From Deltaproteobacteria bacterium (GTDB taxonomy: Bacteria > Myxococcota > JACRCW01): 49,691 nt of DNA. Numbering within the stretch: the stretch's first letter is position 1; each line of letters opens with the position of its first letter. The position numbers were made by a program, and so were the translations under genes. Below are positions 34,132-42,943 of the stretch, one piece after another. The DNA lies in NCBI GenBank assembly GCA_016218805.1, contig JACRCW010000155.1, forward strand, positions 1-49,691. The letters are read 5' to 3'. A model generated the notes under the pieces. The model worked only from the letters and a program-made list of their open reading frames with translations. It was not told the DNA's origin and made no database searches.

Positions 34132-36234
34132 ATGAGAAACCTCAGTCTTGGCAGGCAGATGCGGGTGGCGACGGTCGCGGCGGGCCTGGTGGCGCTGACC
34201 GCGTGCGACGGGTGCAACACCGTGGACACGGCGTCGTGCGAAATTGACTCGGACTGCGCGTCCACCGAGCAGTGCGAAAACGGGCGCTGCGTGCCGCGGC
34301 GGGTGGCGGCGTGCACGGAGGACCTGGACTGCGGCAACGGCCGCGAGTGCATCAACGGCGTCTGCCAGGTCCGCATCGTGCGGACGGACGGCGGGCTGCA
34401 GACGGTGGACGCGGGCTCGTCGTCGTCTTCTTCCGGCAACCCGGGCGGCGGGGTGCTGTTCCTCAATCCGTCTGACCAGCTGGAGTTTGGTGACCCGCTG
34501 CTCAACCAGGACATCATCCGCACATCCATCCTGCGCAATGACGGCTCCGGGCCGCTCAACGTCACCGCGGTGACGCTCACGCCCGGCACCAGCAGCGAAT
34601 ACGGCGTGGCCACCTCCAGCACGCTCCCCGTGGCCATTGCCGTGGGCGAGGAGATGCGCATCAGCGTGACCTACCACCTCGTGGACGCCGAGGTGGACGT
34701 GGGCAGCGTCACCATCCGCTCGGATGCGTCGTCCTGCACGTTCAACTGCCCGGACCCCACCAACGTGCGGCTGCCGCTGTTTGCGGAGTTCAAGGGTGAC
34801 AAGCAGCTGGCGGTGGCGCCCACCACGCATGATTTTGGCTTCATTGACGTGGGCAGCCAGTCACCGGACTTCAGCATCAATGCGTCCAACGCGGGGACGC
34901 GTTCACGCATCCTCACCGTGCAGAGCGTGACGCTGACGGGCGCGGGTGCGGCGCATTTTGGTGTCCAGACGGCGGGGCTGACGCTGCCGGCGCTGCTCTC
35001 CCCGCAGCAGGTGGTGCCCATCCCCGTGTTCTACAAGCCGCTGGCGCAAGGCACGCACCAAGCGGAACTGGAAATCACCGCGGACAGTGACAACCCTGAC
35101 CTGCGGCTGCTCAAGGTGACCCTCAACGGGCGCAGCGTGCCCACGGTGGACCTCAGCGCGGATTCCATCAACTTCGGCACCGTGCAGATCGGGCAGGAAC
35201 TCACCCGCTCCACGACGATCCACAACAACAGCAACGTGTCCGTCACCATCCAGGCGGGCGCGTTTGCCAACGGGCAGGGCACGCAGGGTTTCTACCTGCC
35301 CAGCCCGGCGCCGTTCCCGCTCACCATCCCCATGGGCAGCACCGCCACCGTGGAGGTTATCTTCCGGCCCACGGGGACGGCGGGCGCGCGGTCAGACGCG
35401 CTCAACTTTGCGCACAACCTCTCTGCCACGCCGGTGACCGCGGCGCTCACGGGGAACGCGGAGCCGCCGCCGCCGCCGCCCGGAGGTCCGGGGTTGGACG
35501 CCGTCATGACGTATACGCGCGGGGGCACGGAACAGGAGGGCTGCGGCAACTGGACGGGGATAGACAACTACCAGAACATGGACCTCATCATGGAGGCGGG
35601 CGGCGGCACGTGCGAGAAGCCCACCGTGGTGGGCGGCCAATGCCCGTCAGACAACATGTGCACGTGCAGCTTTGGGGCGCAGGGTGGTGCCACGTGGCGC
35701 GCCAGCGGCGGCACCGCGCCGGAGCCGTACCAGGTGGAGAGCATCAGCCACAATCAGGCCGGTGGCGACGGGACCTTCATGGTGAAGACCCGCTATTGGG
35801 ATGATTGCAGTGATTACTACCGCAGCGGATTTGCCGCGTTTGCGCAGGGTATCTGCGGGTACGGCGGCACGCCGCCGCTGCGCTACTACTGCTTCCCGCG
35901 GGACAAGTTCCCGTCCATCTACGTGGCCTGCGGCGTGTCCGGTGAGCCGTACAACGGCTACTGCATCTCAGAGACGGATTGCCTGTACCTGGCGCAGACG
36001 CTGGACGGCGAATGCGGCGGCCATGCCGGGTCCACCGCCAAGGTGGTGGTCACCATCAAGAACCCGCAGGGGCAGGTGGTGGAGGCGCGCGGGTTCTGCC
36101 GTCCGTACACGCAGTCCAGCCAGGCCGTGAAGAATGACGTGGTGACCATGGTGCGCAACCAGGGCTACTTCACGTTTGGCGCGGTGGCGCCGGGCGTCAC
36201 CACGCTGGTCAACGCGTCGGACAACTGCCCCTGA
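34132..36234 (+). CDS. Choice-of-anchor D lipoprotein with Cys-rich ends
   Basis: 700 residues. Signal and lipobox (LVALTAC) follow MRNLSLGRQ. A Cys-rich EGF-like or stefin-like stretch comes next (CEIDSDCASTEQCENGRC and CTEDLDCGNGRECINGVC), then a Ser-rich linker. Three or more ASH/choice-of-anchor-D domains follow (LEFGDPLLNQDIIRTSILRN, HDFGFIDVGSQSPDFSI, INFGTVQIGQELTRSTTIH). A Pro stretch (PPPPPP) leads to a ~240-residue C-terminal domain rich in Cys, Trp and Tyr that is not recognised. It shares its core fold with the previous gene, suggesting duplication and divergence. GTG 34123 and ATG 34159 are other possible starts. A GATACGGT element at 34068-34075 could be a -10. The next gene starts 8 bases after its stop. 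Confidence 0.78.
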   Translation: MRNLSLGRQMRVATVAAGLVALTACDGCNTVDTASCEIDSDCASTEQCENGRCVPRRVAACTEDLDCGNGRECINGVCQVRIVRTDGGLQTVDAGSSSSSSGNPGGGVLFLNPSDQLEFGDPLLNQDIIRTSILRNDGSGPLNVTAVTLTPGTSSEYGVATSSTLPVAIAVGEEMRISVTYHLVDAEVDVGSVTIRSDASSCTFNCPDPTNVRLPLFAEFKGDKQLAVAPTTHDFGFIDVGSQSPDFSINASNAGTRSRILTVQSVTLTGAGAAHFGVQTAGLTLPALLSPQQVVPIPVFYKPLAQGTHQAELEITADSDNPDLRLLKVTLNGRSVPTVDLSADSINFGTVQIGQELTRSTTIHNNSNVSVTIQAGAFANGQGTQGFYLPSPAPFPLTIPMGSTATVEVIFRPTGTAGARSDALNFAHNLSATPVTAALTGNAEPPPPPPGGPGLDAVMTYTRGGTEQEGCGNWTGIDNYQNMDLIMEAGGGTCEKPTVVGGQCPSDNMCTCSFGAQGGATWRASGGTAPEPYQVESISHNQAGGDGTFMVKTRYWDDCSDYYRSGFAAFAQGICGYGGTPPLRYYCFPRDKFPSIYVACGVSGEPYNGYCISETDCLYLAQTLDGECGGHAGSTAKVVVTIKNPQGQVVEARGFCRPYTQSSQAVKNDVVTMVRNQGYFTFGAVAPGVTTLVNASDNCP

Positions 36235-36242
36235 GGCGTCCC

Positions 36243-36671
36243 GTGCATCGCGCGCACCGTTTCTTCGCCGTGGTTCTGCTGCTGGGCGGCTGCCCGTCAG
36301 CCGTGGAGAATGAGCCGCCCGTGGCGCGGCTGCGCACGCCGCAGTTGTGGGAGGCCACCCAGCCGGTGACACTGGACGCCACCGCGTCCACGGACGCGGA
36401 CGGGATTATTGCGCGGTACACGTACCTGTTTGGAGACGGGACGCCGGAGGAGATCCTGCCACACAGCTCCGTGCAGCACGTGTTCCCCGGCCCGGGCAAC
36501 TTTGAGGTGGAGGTCACCGTGGAGGATGACGACGGCGCCACCGGTTCCATCCGCCGTCACGTGGTGTTGGTGGATGTGCTGGCGCCGCCGTACTGCGCCG
36601 CGGATGCGGACTGCGGGGACGCGGGCGTCCATTGCGAGACCGACGCGGGCGTGTGTTTCGACGGGCCCTGA
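36243..36671 (+). CDS. Small PKD-domain lipoprotein
   Basis: 142 residues from GTG 36243, supported by GAGG 6-7 bases upstream that overlaps the end of the previous gene. Signal with lipobox LLLGGC. A single PKD domain follows (PPVARLRTPQ, TLDATASTDADGIIARYTYL, FGDGTPEE, VQHVFPGPGNFEVEVTVEDD). The tail is Cys/Asp-rich (CAADADCGDAGVHC). PKD folds usually mediate protein or polysaccharide contacts outside the cell. It is probably co-transcribed with the larger lipoprotein before it. Confidence 0.78.
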   Translation: MHRAHRFFAVVLLLGGCPSAVENEPPVARLRTPQLWEATQPVTLDATASTDADGIIARYTYLFGDGTPEEILPHSSVQHVFPGPGNFEVEVTVEDDDGATGSIRRHVVLVDVLAPPYCAADADCGDAGVHCETDAGVCFDGP

Positions 36672-36720
36672 AGCGTGGCGGACGCGGCGGAGTTGGTGTA
36701 GCTGCGCGCGGTGCAGTGAA

Positions 36721-38571
36721 TCACTTGCCCGCGTCAGGCGCGCCACCGTCCACGGCGGGCGGCGGAGCGGCGTCTGCGTAGGCCTGGACCTGCTGGGCCA
36801 GCACGTCCAGCGGCACCGCGCCATTCATCAGCACCGCGGCGTGGAACTTCTTACGGTCAAACGCGGCGCCCAGCTTGGCCTCCGCACCCTGCCGCAGGCT
36901 GTCCAACTCCAGCGCCCCCACCATGTAGCTGAGCGCCTGGCCGGGCCACATCACGTAGCGGTCCACTTCGTTGTCAACGTCAACCGGTCCCAGCACGGTG
37001 TGCTGCTTCAGGAACTCCGCGGCCTTGGCCCGGTCCCAGCCCTTGGCGTGCAGGCCGGTGTCCACCACCAGCCGCGCGGCGCGCCACGCGCGGAAGCCCA
37101 GGTAGCCGTAGCGGGACAACGGTGACGCGTACAGGCCAAGCTCGTCGCTGAGCTTCTCCGCGTATACCGCCCATCCCTCCGTGAAAGACGAGATGTCCAG
37201 GATCCTCCGGAAGGCCGGCAGTCCGTCCAACTCATGGGCCAGGCCCACCTGCACGTGGTGACCGGGGATGCCCTCGTGGAACGTGATCGCTTCGGAGGCA
37301 AACAGCGGGCGGGTCTCCGGCTTGAACAGGTTGGCCACAAACTCCGCCTTGCGCGTGCCCGCCAGGTCCGCTTCCTCGTAATAGGCCGCGGGGGCGCTGG
37401 GGGCGCGGGTGGCATCCATCTCCACGACGTCAACGTCCACCTTGGGGAGGCGCTCCAGTAACTCAGGCGCCTTGGCGCGCGCCTTGTCCAGGGCGGCCTT
37501 GTACGCGGCCAACAGCTCCGCCTTGTCCTTGGGGAAGTTCTTCTTGTCCTTGCGCAGCTTGTCGTTGAACTCAGTGAGCGGCCGGCCCTTCTTGTGCTTG
37601 AGGGACAGGGCCACCGTCATCATCTCGGCCTCAATCTTCTCCAGTTCCTTGAGCCCCATCTGGTGCACGTCGTCCGGGGTGAGCGCGCGCGTGGTGTGGT
37701 GCTCAATGAGCCAGGCGTAGATCGCCTCGCCGTTGGGCAGCGCCTTCAGCCCGGGATCGGCGCGCGCGCTGAGGACGTATTCACTCTCCAGGTACGCCTG
37801 CAGCTTGACGTAGGCGGGCAGCACCACGTCCTTCACCGCGGCCAGCAGGTCCGCCTCCAACCGCTTCTTGTCGTCGTCACTGATGCCGGCGGGCCACTCT
37901 TTCACCAGGAAGCTGCTTTGGTCCGGCTTCTCCGCGTTGAGCTCGCGCAGCTGGGCCACCACGCGGTCCACCACCACGGCCGGGGCGGGGAGCTGCTTCT
38001 GGAGCCCGGCGGCCAGCAACGCCACGTACGCATCCATCCACGGCCCGAACGCCTTGTACCGTGCGACCAGGTTCTCCAGGTCCTTCACCGTCCCGCGCGG
38101 GTGGTACTTGCGCACGACGAGGGCGAAGCCGCCCGCCTGCGGGCCGCCCAGCTGGTCCAGCGCGGCCCACCAGTGCATTCCCAGTTCGTCGGCCTTCACC
38201 TGGTCGCGCAGCGTGCGGATGAGCAGTTCGCGCGTGACCTTTTCTTCCGGCTTGAGCTTGGCGGCGTCCAGGCCTTCCGCGGTGCCGAGGAACTCGCGCG
38301 CGCGCGCGGTGGCCTTGCTGCGGCCGTCGTCGGTGACATCGGACAACTTGTCGTCGTGATCGTGGACGCCCAGGATGGTGGCGTACTCAGGGCGGTCCGC
38401 CAAGTAGGCCTTGTACGCAGCGTCCGCCACCTCCGCCAGTTTCACGGACGGTGATTTGGCGTTCTTATCCGCGCCCTGGTCATCCTTCTTCTGGCCGCCA
38501 GAACACGCGTAGAAAATGGCCGCCACCGCCACCACGCCCGCCAGCCCCGCCCGCATGGATGTTACGCGCAT
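36721..38571 (-). CDS. DUF885 family lipoprotein, putative metallopeptidase-like
   Basis: 616 residues. Lipoprotein signal ending IFYAC, then a charged Lys/Asp linker. The rest is an alpha-helical DUF885 protein with the hallmark ITFHEGIPGHHVQ near residue 430, a zinc-peptidase-like HExxxGHH element, and FTEGWAVYAE downstream. The family is widespread and often called a peptidase, but activity has rarely been shown. ATG 38571 is preceded by GGGGAGG 9 bases upstream; ATG 38556 would shorten the N-region and lacks such a site. It is convergent with the PKD lipoprotein gene, and no clear terminator lies in the 49-base gap. Confidence 0.85.
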   Translation of the reverse strand: MRVTSMRAGLAGVVAVAAIFYACSGGQKKDDQGADKNAKSPSVKLAEVADAAYKAYLADRPEYATILGVHDHDDKLSDVTDDGRSKATARAREFLGTAEGLDAAKLKPEEKVTRELLIRTLRDQVKADELGMHWWAALDQLGGPQAGGFALVVRKYHPRGTVKDLENLVARYKAFGPWMDAYVALLAAGLQKQLPAPAVVVDRVVAQLRELNAEKPDQSSFLVKEWPAGISDDDKKRLEADLLAAVKDVVLPAYVKLQAYLESEYVLSARADPGLKALPNGEAIYAWLIEHHTTRALTPDDVHQMGLKELEKIEAEMMTVALSLKHKKGRPLTEFNDKLRKDKKNFPKDKAELLAAYKAALDKARAKAPELLERLPKVDVDVVEMDATRAPSAPAAYYEEADLAGTRKAEFVANLFKPETRPLFASEAITFHEGIPGHHVQVGLAHELDGLPAFRRILDISSFTEGWAVYAEKLSDELGLYASPLSRYGYLGFRAWRAARLVVDTGLHAKGWDRAKAAEFLKQHTVLGPVDVDNEVDRYVMWPGQALSYMVGALELDSLRQGAEAKLGAAFDRKKFHAAVLMNGAVPLDVLAQQVQAYADAAPPPAVDGGAPDAGK

Positions 38572-38691
38572 GTCGCCAAGCCTCCCCGGGCGCACCGTCA
38601 TCGCCGTGGGGCGGTGGGTAGCAGACCGCTCCGCCTGCGGGGAAGCGGCCGGGCGTGGCGGGTTGTGCGCGGTTCCGCTACACCGCGCGCC

Positions 38692-38967
38692 ATGCCGATT
38701 GACCAACCTGAGGACGTGGCCGCACTCACCGCGTACCTGGCGGCTCTCCCCGCGCAGAAGCTGATCCTCCGCCGCATCCACGAACTGCGCCCGACGACGA
38801 CGGGACGGCGCGTGGAGGTGGGTGTGGTGTGTCAGGTGGAAGTGGTCAGCGTGGTGGACCACCAGCGGGTCAGCCGCGTCTTTTGTGGCGTGACGCAGCC
38901 CGTCGCGGTGGCACAGGCCCGCGCCGCGGGGCATGACGTCATTGAACGCAATGCCAACCACACCTGA
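38692..38967 (+). CDS. Small hypothetical protein
   Basis: 91 residues, not recognised. No signal peptide or membrane segment. It begins MPIDQPEDVAALTAYLAALP and contains a central Val-rich beta-like segment (VEVGVVCQVEVVSVVD). A TACACC element lies 12 bases before the ATG and could be a -10. It is followed nine bases later by the DUF4846 gene on the same strand, so co-transcription is likely. Moderate confidence that it is a real gene, from codon bias and spacing. Confidence 0.55.
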   Translation: MPIDQPEDVAALTAYLAALPAQKLILRRIHELRPTTTGRRVEVGVVCQVEVVSVVDHQRVSRVFCGVTQPVAVAQARAAGHDVIERNANHT

Positions 38968-38976
38968 GGCGGCCGC

Positions 38977-39807
38977 ATGACCCCCGCCGCGTGTGTTTTA
39001 ACGTCGTGGATGGCGCTGGCCGGACCGCCGTGGCCGCACGCGGAGCCGGTGGTGCGCACGGTGGGGGACCTGGCAGTCCCGCCGGGGTTTGCGCGCGTTC
39101 CCGTCAAGGAAGGCAGCTACGCCGCGTGGCTGCGGCGGTTGCCCCTGAAGGACGGCAACCCGCCGGTGCGCCTGCATGACGGGACGGAGAAGCCGTGGCA
39201 GGACGGGCACGCCGCGGTGGTGGACCTGGACGTGGGGAAGGGTGACCTGCAGCAGTGCGCGGACGCGGCCATCCGGCTGCGCGCGGAGTACCTGCGGGAC
39301 GCGCGCCGGGAGGACGCGCTGTGTTTCCATTACACGTCAGGGGACGCAGTGCCCTGGTCCCGCTGGCGCGCGGGCGAACGGCCGCGCGTGAAGGGCCGGA
39401 AGGTGGGTTGGGAGGCCACCGCACGTCGTGACGCGGGCTATGCCAGCTTCCGTGCGTGGCTGGCCAACGTGTTCACCTACGCGGGCACCCTCAGCGTGGC
39501 GGCGGAGACCGCCGCGGTGGGTGATGTGAAGGCGGTGCGCGCCGGGGACGTGTTTGTGATGGGCGGGAGCCCCGGTCATGCGGTGACCATTGCGGACGTG
39601 GCGCGCGCAGCGGACGGGCGCGTGGCGTTCCTGGTGTTGCAGAGCCACATGCCCGCGCAGGAGGTCCACGTTGTCAGCCGGCCCGGTAGTGACCTGGCGC
39701 CCTGGTACACGGATGACTTTGGCGCGGAGCTGGCCCTGCCCGAGTGGACCTTCACGCGCGGCAGTCTGCGGCGCTGGCCGGATAACGCGTGCGCGCGCAC
39801 GCGCTGA
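38977..39807 (+). CDS. DUF4846 domain-containing protein
   Basis: 276 residues. Recognised as DUF4846 by GSYAAWLRRLPLKDG, VRLHDGTEKPWQ, DLQQCADAAIRLRAEYL, FHYTSGDAVPWSRWRAGER, FTYAGTLSVAAE, and a C-terminal GDVFVMGGSPGHAVTIADVA followed by SHMPAQEVHV. The N-terminus (ACVLTSWMALAGPPWP) may be a weak signal. The family is uncharacterised; the pattern resembles a papain- or transglutaminase-like fold, but the catalytic set is not obvious (inference). The ATG has GAGG 8 bases upstream. Its stop is 4 bases from the stop of the convergent gene. Confidence 0.8.
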   Translation: MTPAACVLTSWMALAGPPWPHAEPVVRTVGDLAVPPGFARVPVKEGSYAAWLRRLPLKDGNPPVRLHDGTEKPWQDGHAAVVDLDVGKGDLQQCADAAIRLRAEYLRDARREDALCFHYTSGDAVPWSRWRAGERPRVKGRKVGWEATARRDAGYASFRAWLANVFTYAGTLSVAAETAAVGDVKAVRAGDVFVMGGSPGHAVTIADVARAADGRVAFLVLQSHMPAQEVHVVSRPGSDLAPWYTDDFGAELALPEWTFTRGSLRRWPDNACARTR

Positions 39808-39811
39808 AGGC

Positions 39812-40210
39812 CTAGGGCACGTCGAGGTGGAACGTGGCGCTGTCCTGGGAGGCCGCGCGTGACGCGCTGCAGGTGAGGTCCCACGCGCCCGCCATGGTGA
39901 AGGACACGTTGCCCACGGTGTAGCGGCCGTTTCCCGCGGCGGACACGGTGATGGGCGTGCCGCTGCCGTGGCCGTGCGCCGGCATCAGCGCATCCACGGT
40001 GACCGTGGCCCCGTCCACGGGTGATCCGGATGCGGTCAGCTCCAGGGTGAACGTGTTGCTTCCTTGCTGCGGCACGTCCGCGGACGTGAGGTGGAAGGCG
40101 TACAGGCCGTGGTCGCCCGTCTTTGTCTCGTCAAAACCCGCGGTGGATCCATCCCCGCCGTCGGTGCATGCCGCCAGGACGGCCATCAGCATCCATCGGA
40201 TCGTTCGCAT
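39812..40210 (-). CDS. YtkA/FixH-like lipoprotein
   Basis: 132 residues from ATG 40210. Signal with lipobox MAVLAAC. The mature part is one Ig-like beta-sandwich similar to YtkA-like or FixH-like domains: GLYAFHLTSADVPQQG, FTLELTASGSPVDGATVTV, a central 'MPAHGHGSG' and a C-terminal FTMAGAWDLTCSAS. The MPxHGHG motif is typical of these domains and may bind metal. The start lies one base after the stop of the outer-membrane protein gene, so they form a two-gene operon. Longer in-frame starts would run into that gene. Confidence 0.75.
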   Translation of the reverse strand: MRTIRWMLMAVLAACTDGGDGSTAGFDETKTGDHGLYAFHLTSADVPQQGSNTFTLELTASGSPVDGATVTVDALMPAHGHGSGTPITVSAAGNGRYTVGNVSFTMAGAWDLTCSASRAASQDSATFHLDVP

Positions 40211-40211
40211 G

Positions 40212-41159
40212 TCACTCCCACGCGCCGACAATGCAGCGCAGCCCACCGGTCACCGCGGCGGTCAGCTCGTCATTGCGGCCGGTCCGGTCATACGGGAGGT
40301 CCGCCTGCGCCGTCACCACCAGGTTCCACCGCTCCCCGAACTCCCACGACGCCACGCCGAACAGCGCGGCCTTGGACCGGTCCGCACCCGGCGCCAGGCG
40401 CCCGTTGATGAGCGGCGCGCCCTCGCGCTGGTAGTGCAGGCCCGCCGCCAGTGACAGCGTGCGCCGCAACGTGGGACCGCCCGCCGCAAACACCTGCAAC
40501 TGCGGTGCGTGCTCCACGCGGAAACCACCCGCGTTGGCGGCGGGCTGGCTCAAGCCCACCGTTCCTCCCGCCGCCCAGAAGAAGTCCTCTCCCAGCGCGT
40601 GTTCCAGCGCGACGCCCACGCGCAGTGACGCCAGCCCCGTGCCGGTGACGTCCGCGCCCGCGGGATCACGGCCCGCCCACGGCGCGCGCCCGGTGGGCAG
40701 CGTGAGGGACGCGGTGAGTGCAAAGCCCGGGACCCAACCGGACCCGCCGGAGGGCACCAGTTCGTAACGCCCGAACGCGCGTACGTCACCGATGCCCGTG
40801 CCCACCGCGCGCTTGCGCGGCAGGCCGCGCACCTGGGTCACGCCGCGGAACGCCAGGCCCGCCTGCAGCCCTCGCCACAGGCGCACCATTCCGCTCAGTT
40901 CCGGCCGTCCCTCCAAGGAGACGCTGCGCGCGCGCACAAACCGGCCGTCCGCGTTCATGCTGCCGTACGGCACCGTGCCGGACGCCTGCATGGTCACCGC
41001 GGCGCGCTCCGCCGGCGCCAGCCGCCCGCCCACGCCGTAGCCCGTTCCGCAGCACGCCGCGGCACGTGCGGTCCCAACGCCCGAGCACACGGCCAGGACC
41101 ACCCAACTGACGTGGAGAAGCCCGGAGCGCCACACGGAGGCTGAGCCAGCACGGACCAT
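40212..41159 (-). CDS. Outer-membrane beta-barrel-like protein
   Basis: 315 residues from ATG 41159. The N-terminal signal ends near TARA, then ACCGTGYG, an unusual Cys pair at the mature start. The rest alternates polar and hydrophobic residues in amphipathic strands with Gly/Arg turns (GLAFRGVTQVRG, DVRAFGRYELVPSGG, FALTASLTLPTGRAPW, ALFGVASWEFGERWNLVVT), typical of a transporter-like outer-membrane barrel. Family not named. It is followed by the YtkA-like lipoprotein. A TACCGT element on the minus strand lies about 25 bases upstream of the ATG and may be a -10. The Cys pair and YtkA partner could suggest metal handling (weak inference). Confidence 0.65.
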   Translation of the reverse strand: MVRAGSASVWRSGLLHVSWVVLAVCSGVGTARAAACCGTGYGVGGRLAPAERAAVTMQASGTVPYGSMNADGRFVRARSVSLEGRPELSGMVRLWRGLQAGLAFRGVTQVRGLPRKRAVGTGIGDVRAFGRYELVPSGGSGWVPGFALTASLTLPTGRAPWAGRDPAGADVTGTGLASLRVGVALEHALGEDFFWAAGGTVGLSQPAANAGGFRVEHAPQLQVFAAGGPTLRRTLSLAAGLHYQREGAPLINGRLAPGADRSKAALFGVASWEFGERWNLVVTAQADLPYDRTGRNDELTAAVTGGLRCIVGAWE

Positions 41160-41261
41160 GCCCGTCACGCGGTGCGCGTGTGACGGTATGGACTGCAGTG
41201 CATGCGCTCCCATGTATACCCGCGGCGACGGGACGCCACCCGCGGTGCACACCGCAGCACC

Positions 41262-42338
41262 TCAGCCCAGGGCGACGGCGCGCTCGAAGTCCGCGGAGTT
41301 GGTGGCGGCCTCGGTGGCGGCCTCCATGGTGACCGCGCCCTGTTGCAGCAGCCAGGAGAGGTGCTGGTCAAAGCTCTGCGTCCCGTACACGTCGTGGCCC
41401 TTCTCCAGCAGGTCCTTGATCTCGCTGATGCGGTCGGCGTCGCGGATGCACTCCTGCACGGAGAGCGTATTGATGAGAATCTCCGCGGCCACCACGCGCC
41501 CCCGGCCGTCCGCGCGCGGCAGCAGCCGCTGGCTCATGGTGGCCTTGAGCGTTTCAGACAGGCGGTTGCGCACGCCCGGCTGCGCGTCGGACGGGTAGGC
41601 GCCCACAATGCGCCCAATGGTCCGGGACGCGTCGATGGTATGCGCAGTGGACAGCACCAGGTGCCCGGTCTCCGCGGCCTTGAGCGCAATATCGATGGTC
41701 TCCAGGTCCCGCATCTCTCCGACGAGGATCACGTCCGGGTCCTGCCGCAGCGCGCTGCGCTGGGCGCTGGCAAATCTATGTGTGTCCGGCCCGATCTCAC
41801 GCTGAGTCACCCGCGCGAAGTTGTCCTGGTGGATGTACTCCACGGGATCTTCAATGGTGAGGATGTGCCGGCGCGTGGTCTGGTTCATGTGGTTCACAAA
41901 CGCGGCCAGCGTGCTGGTCTTGCCTGAGCCGGTGACGCCGGTGACCAGGATGAGGCCGCGGTCCTCTTCGGCGATCTTCTTGACCACGGCGGGCAGGCCC
42001 AGCTGGTCAAACGTGGGCACGTTGGCCGGGATGGCACGCATGATCACGGCCAGGTGGCCCATCTGGCGGAACACCGACGCGCGGAAGCGCCCCACGTTCT
42101 CCAGCGGGTAACTGGTGTCCACCTCCTGGAGCTTCTGCGCGTCACCCTGCCAGCGCGCCGCCGTCAGGATGTGGCGCGCAATGGCCATGGTGTCCTCAGG
42201 GCGCAGCGCGGGCACGCGGACCGGGCGGAGTTCCCCGTTGACGCGCACCGCCGGCGTCACGCCGGCCTTGAAGTGGATGTCCGACGCGCCGCTGTTCACC
42301 GCCGCGCCCAGGAACTGATTGAACGTAGCCAGGTCCAT
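41262..42338 (-). CDS. pilT: PilT-family type IV pilus retraction ATPase
   Basis: 358 residues. Secretion-ATPase fold with N-terminal ASDIHFKAGVTPAVRVNGEL, Walker A GVTGSGKT (134-141), Asp box TIEDPVEY (161-168), Walker B PDVILVGEMRD (201-211) and His box GHLVLSTAHT (225-234), followed by ASRTIGRIV and QRLLPRADGRGRV. All nucleotide-binding parts are intact. The C-terminal region that is AIRNLIRE in classical PilT is here EIKDLLEKG, followed by GTQSFDQHLSWLLQQG. This is closer to PilU-like or accessory PilT paralogues, so it may not be the main retraction motor. GGGAGGG precedes the ATG. It lies 28 bases downstream of a cyclic-nucleotide-binding protein gene. Confidence 0.88.
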   Translation of the reverse strand: MDLATFNQFLGAAVNSGASDIHFKAGVTPAVRVNGELRPVRVPALRPEDTMAIARHILTAARWQGDAQKLQEVDTSYPLENVGRFRASVFRQMGHLAVIMRAIPANVPTFDQLGLPAVVKKIAEEDRGLILVTGVTGSGKTSTLAAFVNHMNQTTRRHILTIEDPVEYIHQDNFARVTQREIGPDTHRFASAQRSALRQDPDVILVGEMRDLETIDIALKAAETGHLVLSTAHTIDASRTIGRIVGAYPSDAQPGVRNRLSETLKATMSQRLLPRADGRGRVVAAEILINTLSVQECIRDADRISEIKDLLEKGHDVYGTQSFDQHLSWLLQQGAVTMEAATEAATNSADFERAVALG

Positions 42339-42366
42339 GCCGTGCCCTCCCGCAAAACAAGACGTG

Positions 42367-42834
42367 TCAGCGAATCGCCGCCTGGTTGGCGCGCCGCAAC
42401 CGCTCCGACAGCGTGCGGCAGAACGCGCGGTACACCTTCACCTGCAACGCCAGGTCCGACGTCATCAGCGCCTCGAATTCGCGCCGTGGCAGCACCAGCA
42501 GCTCCGCGTCCTCCACCACCTCCACCCGCGCGCTGGTCAGCAGCTCGTCCACCAGGCTCATCTCACCCAGCAGCTCCCCGGCCCCCACGCGGTTGACCTC
42601 CTTGCCATCCGCCAGCACGCGCAGGCTGCCCGACTTCACGATGTACAGCGCCCCGCCCAGTTCGTTCTCCTGGATGACCACGTCACCCTTGGCGCGCTTT
42701 TCCGTCCGCGCCACGGCGAACAGCCGGCGCGTCTCATCAAACGTCAGCGTCTTGAACAACGGGAGCTTCTGCAGAAGCTCCACGCCCTCAAAGCCCTCAA
42801 AGCCGGGCATGGACAGCGGTGCGGAGGTGGCCAT
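42367..42834 (-). CDS. Cyclic nucleotide-binding domain protein
   Basis: 155 residues from ATG 42834. A single CRP/CNB fold: LLQKLPLFKTLTFDETRRLF, AKGDVVIQENELGGALYIV, GSLRVLADGKEVNRVGAGE, LLGEMSLVDELLTSARVEVV. There is no DNA-binding helix-turn-helix, so it is a stand-alone sensor rather than a CRP-type regulator. The phosphate-binding cassette GELLGEMSLVDELLTSARV lacks the classic R-(T/S)A order but keeps GE and SAR. It is immediately upstream of the PilT gene and may tie a cyclic nucleotide or other ligand to pilus function (inference). Confidence 0.85.
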   Translation of the reverse strand: MATSAPLSMPGFEGFEGVELLQKLPLFKTLTFDETRRLFAVARTEKRAKGDVVIQENELGGALYIVKSGSLRVLADGKEVNRVGAGELLGEMSLVDELLTSARVEVVEDAELLVLPRREFEALMTSDLALQVKVYRAFCRTLSERLRRANQAAIR

Positions 42835-42943
42835 GACCCGTGACCCTAGCAGGACCGCGCCCCGGGAAGTCCAACGGCCCCCGCGGAGGTGACCCGGCCG
42901 CGTCGCCACCGCTAGGGTGCGCCCACACCCCAAGGAGCATCCC
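42835..42943. promoter_or_regulatory. Divergent control region with mirrored GCTAGGGT elements
   Basis: Between the CNB gene (minus) and the FKBP gene (plus). The octamer GCTAGGGT occurs facing right at 42911-42918 and facing left at 42843-42850, each placed as a -10 for its gene. No good -35 is evident. AAGGAG at 42932-42937 is the ribosome binding site of the FKBP gene. Confidence 0.4.
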
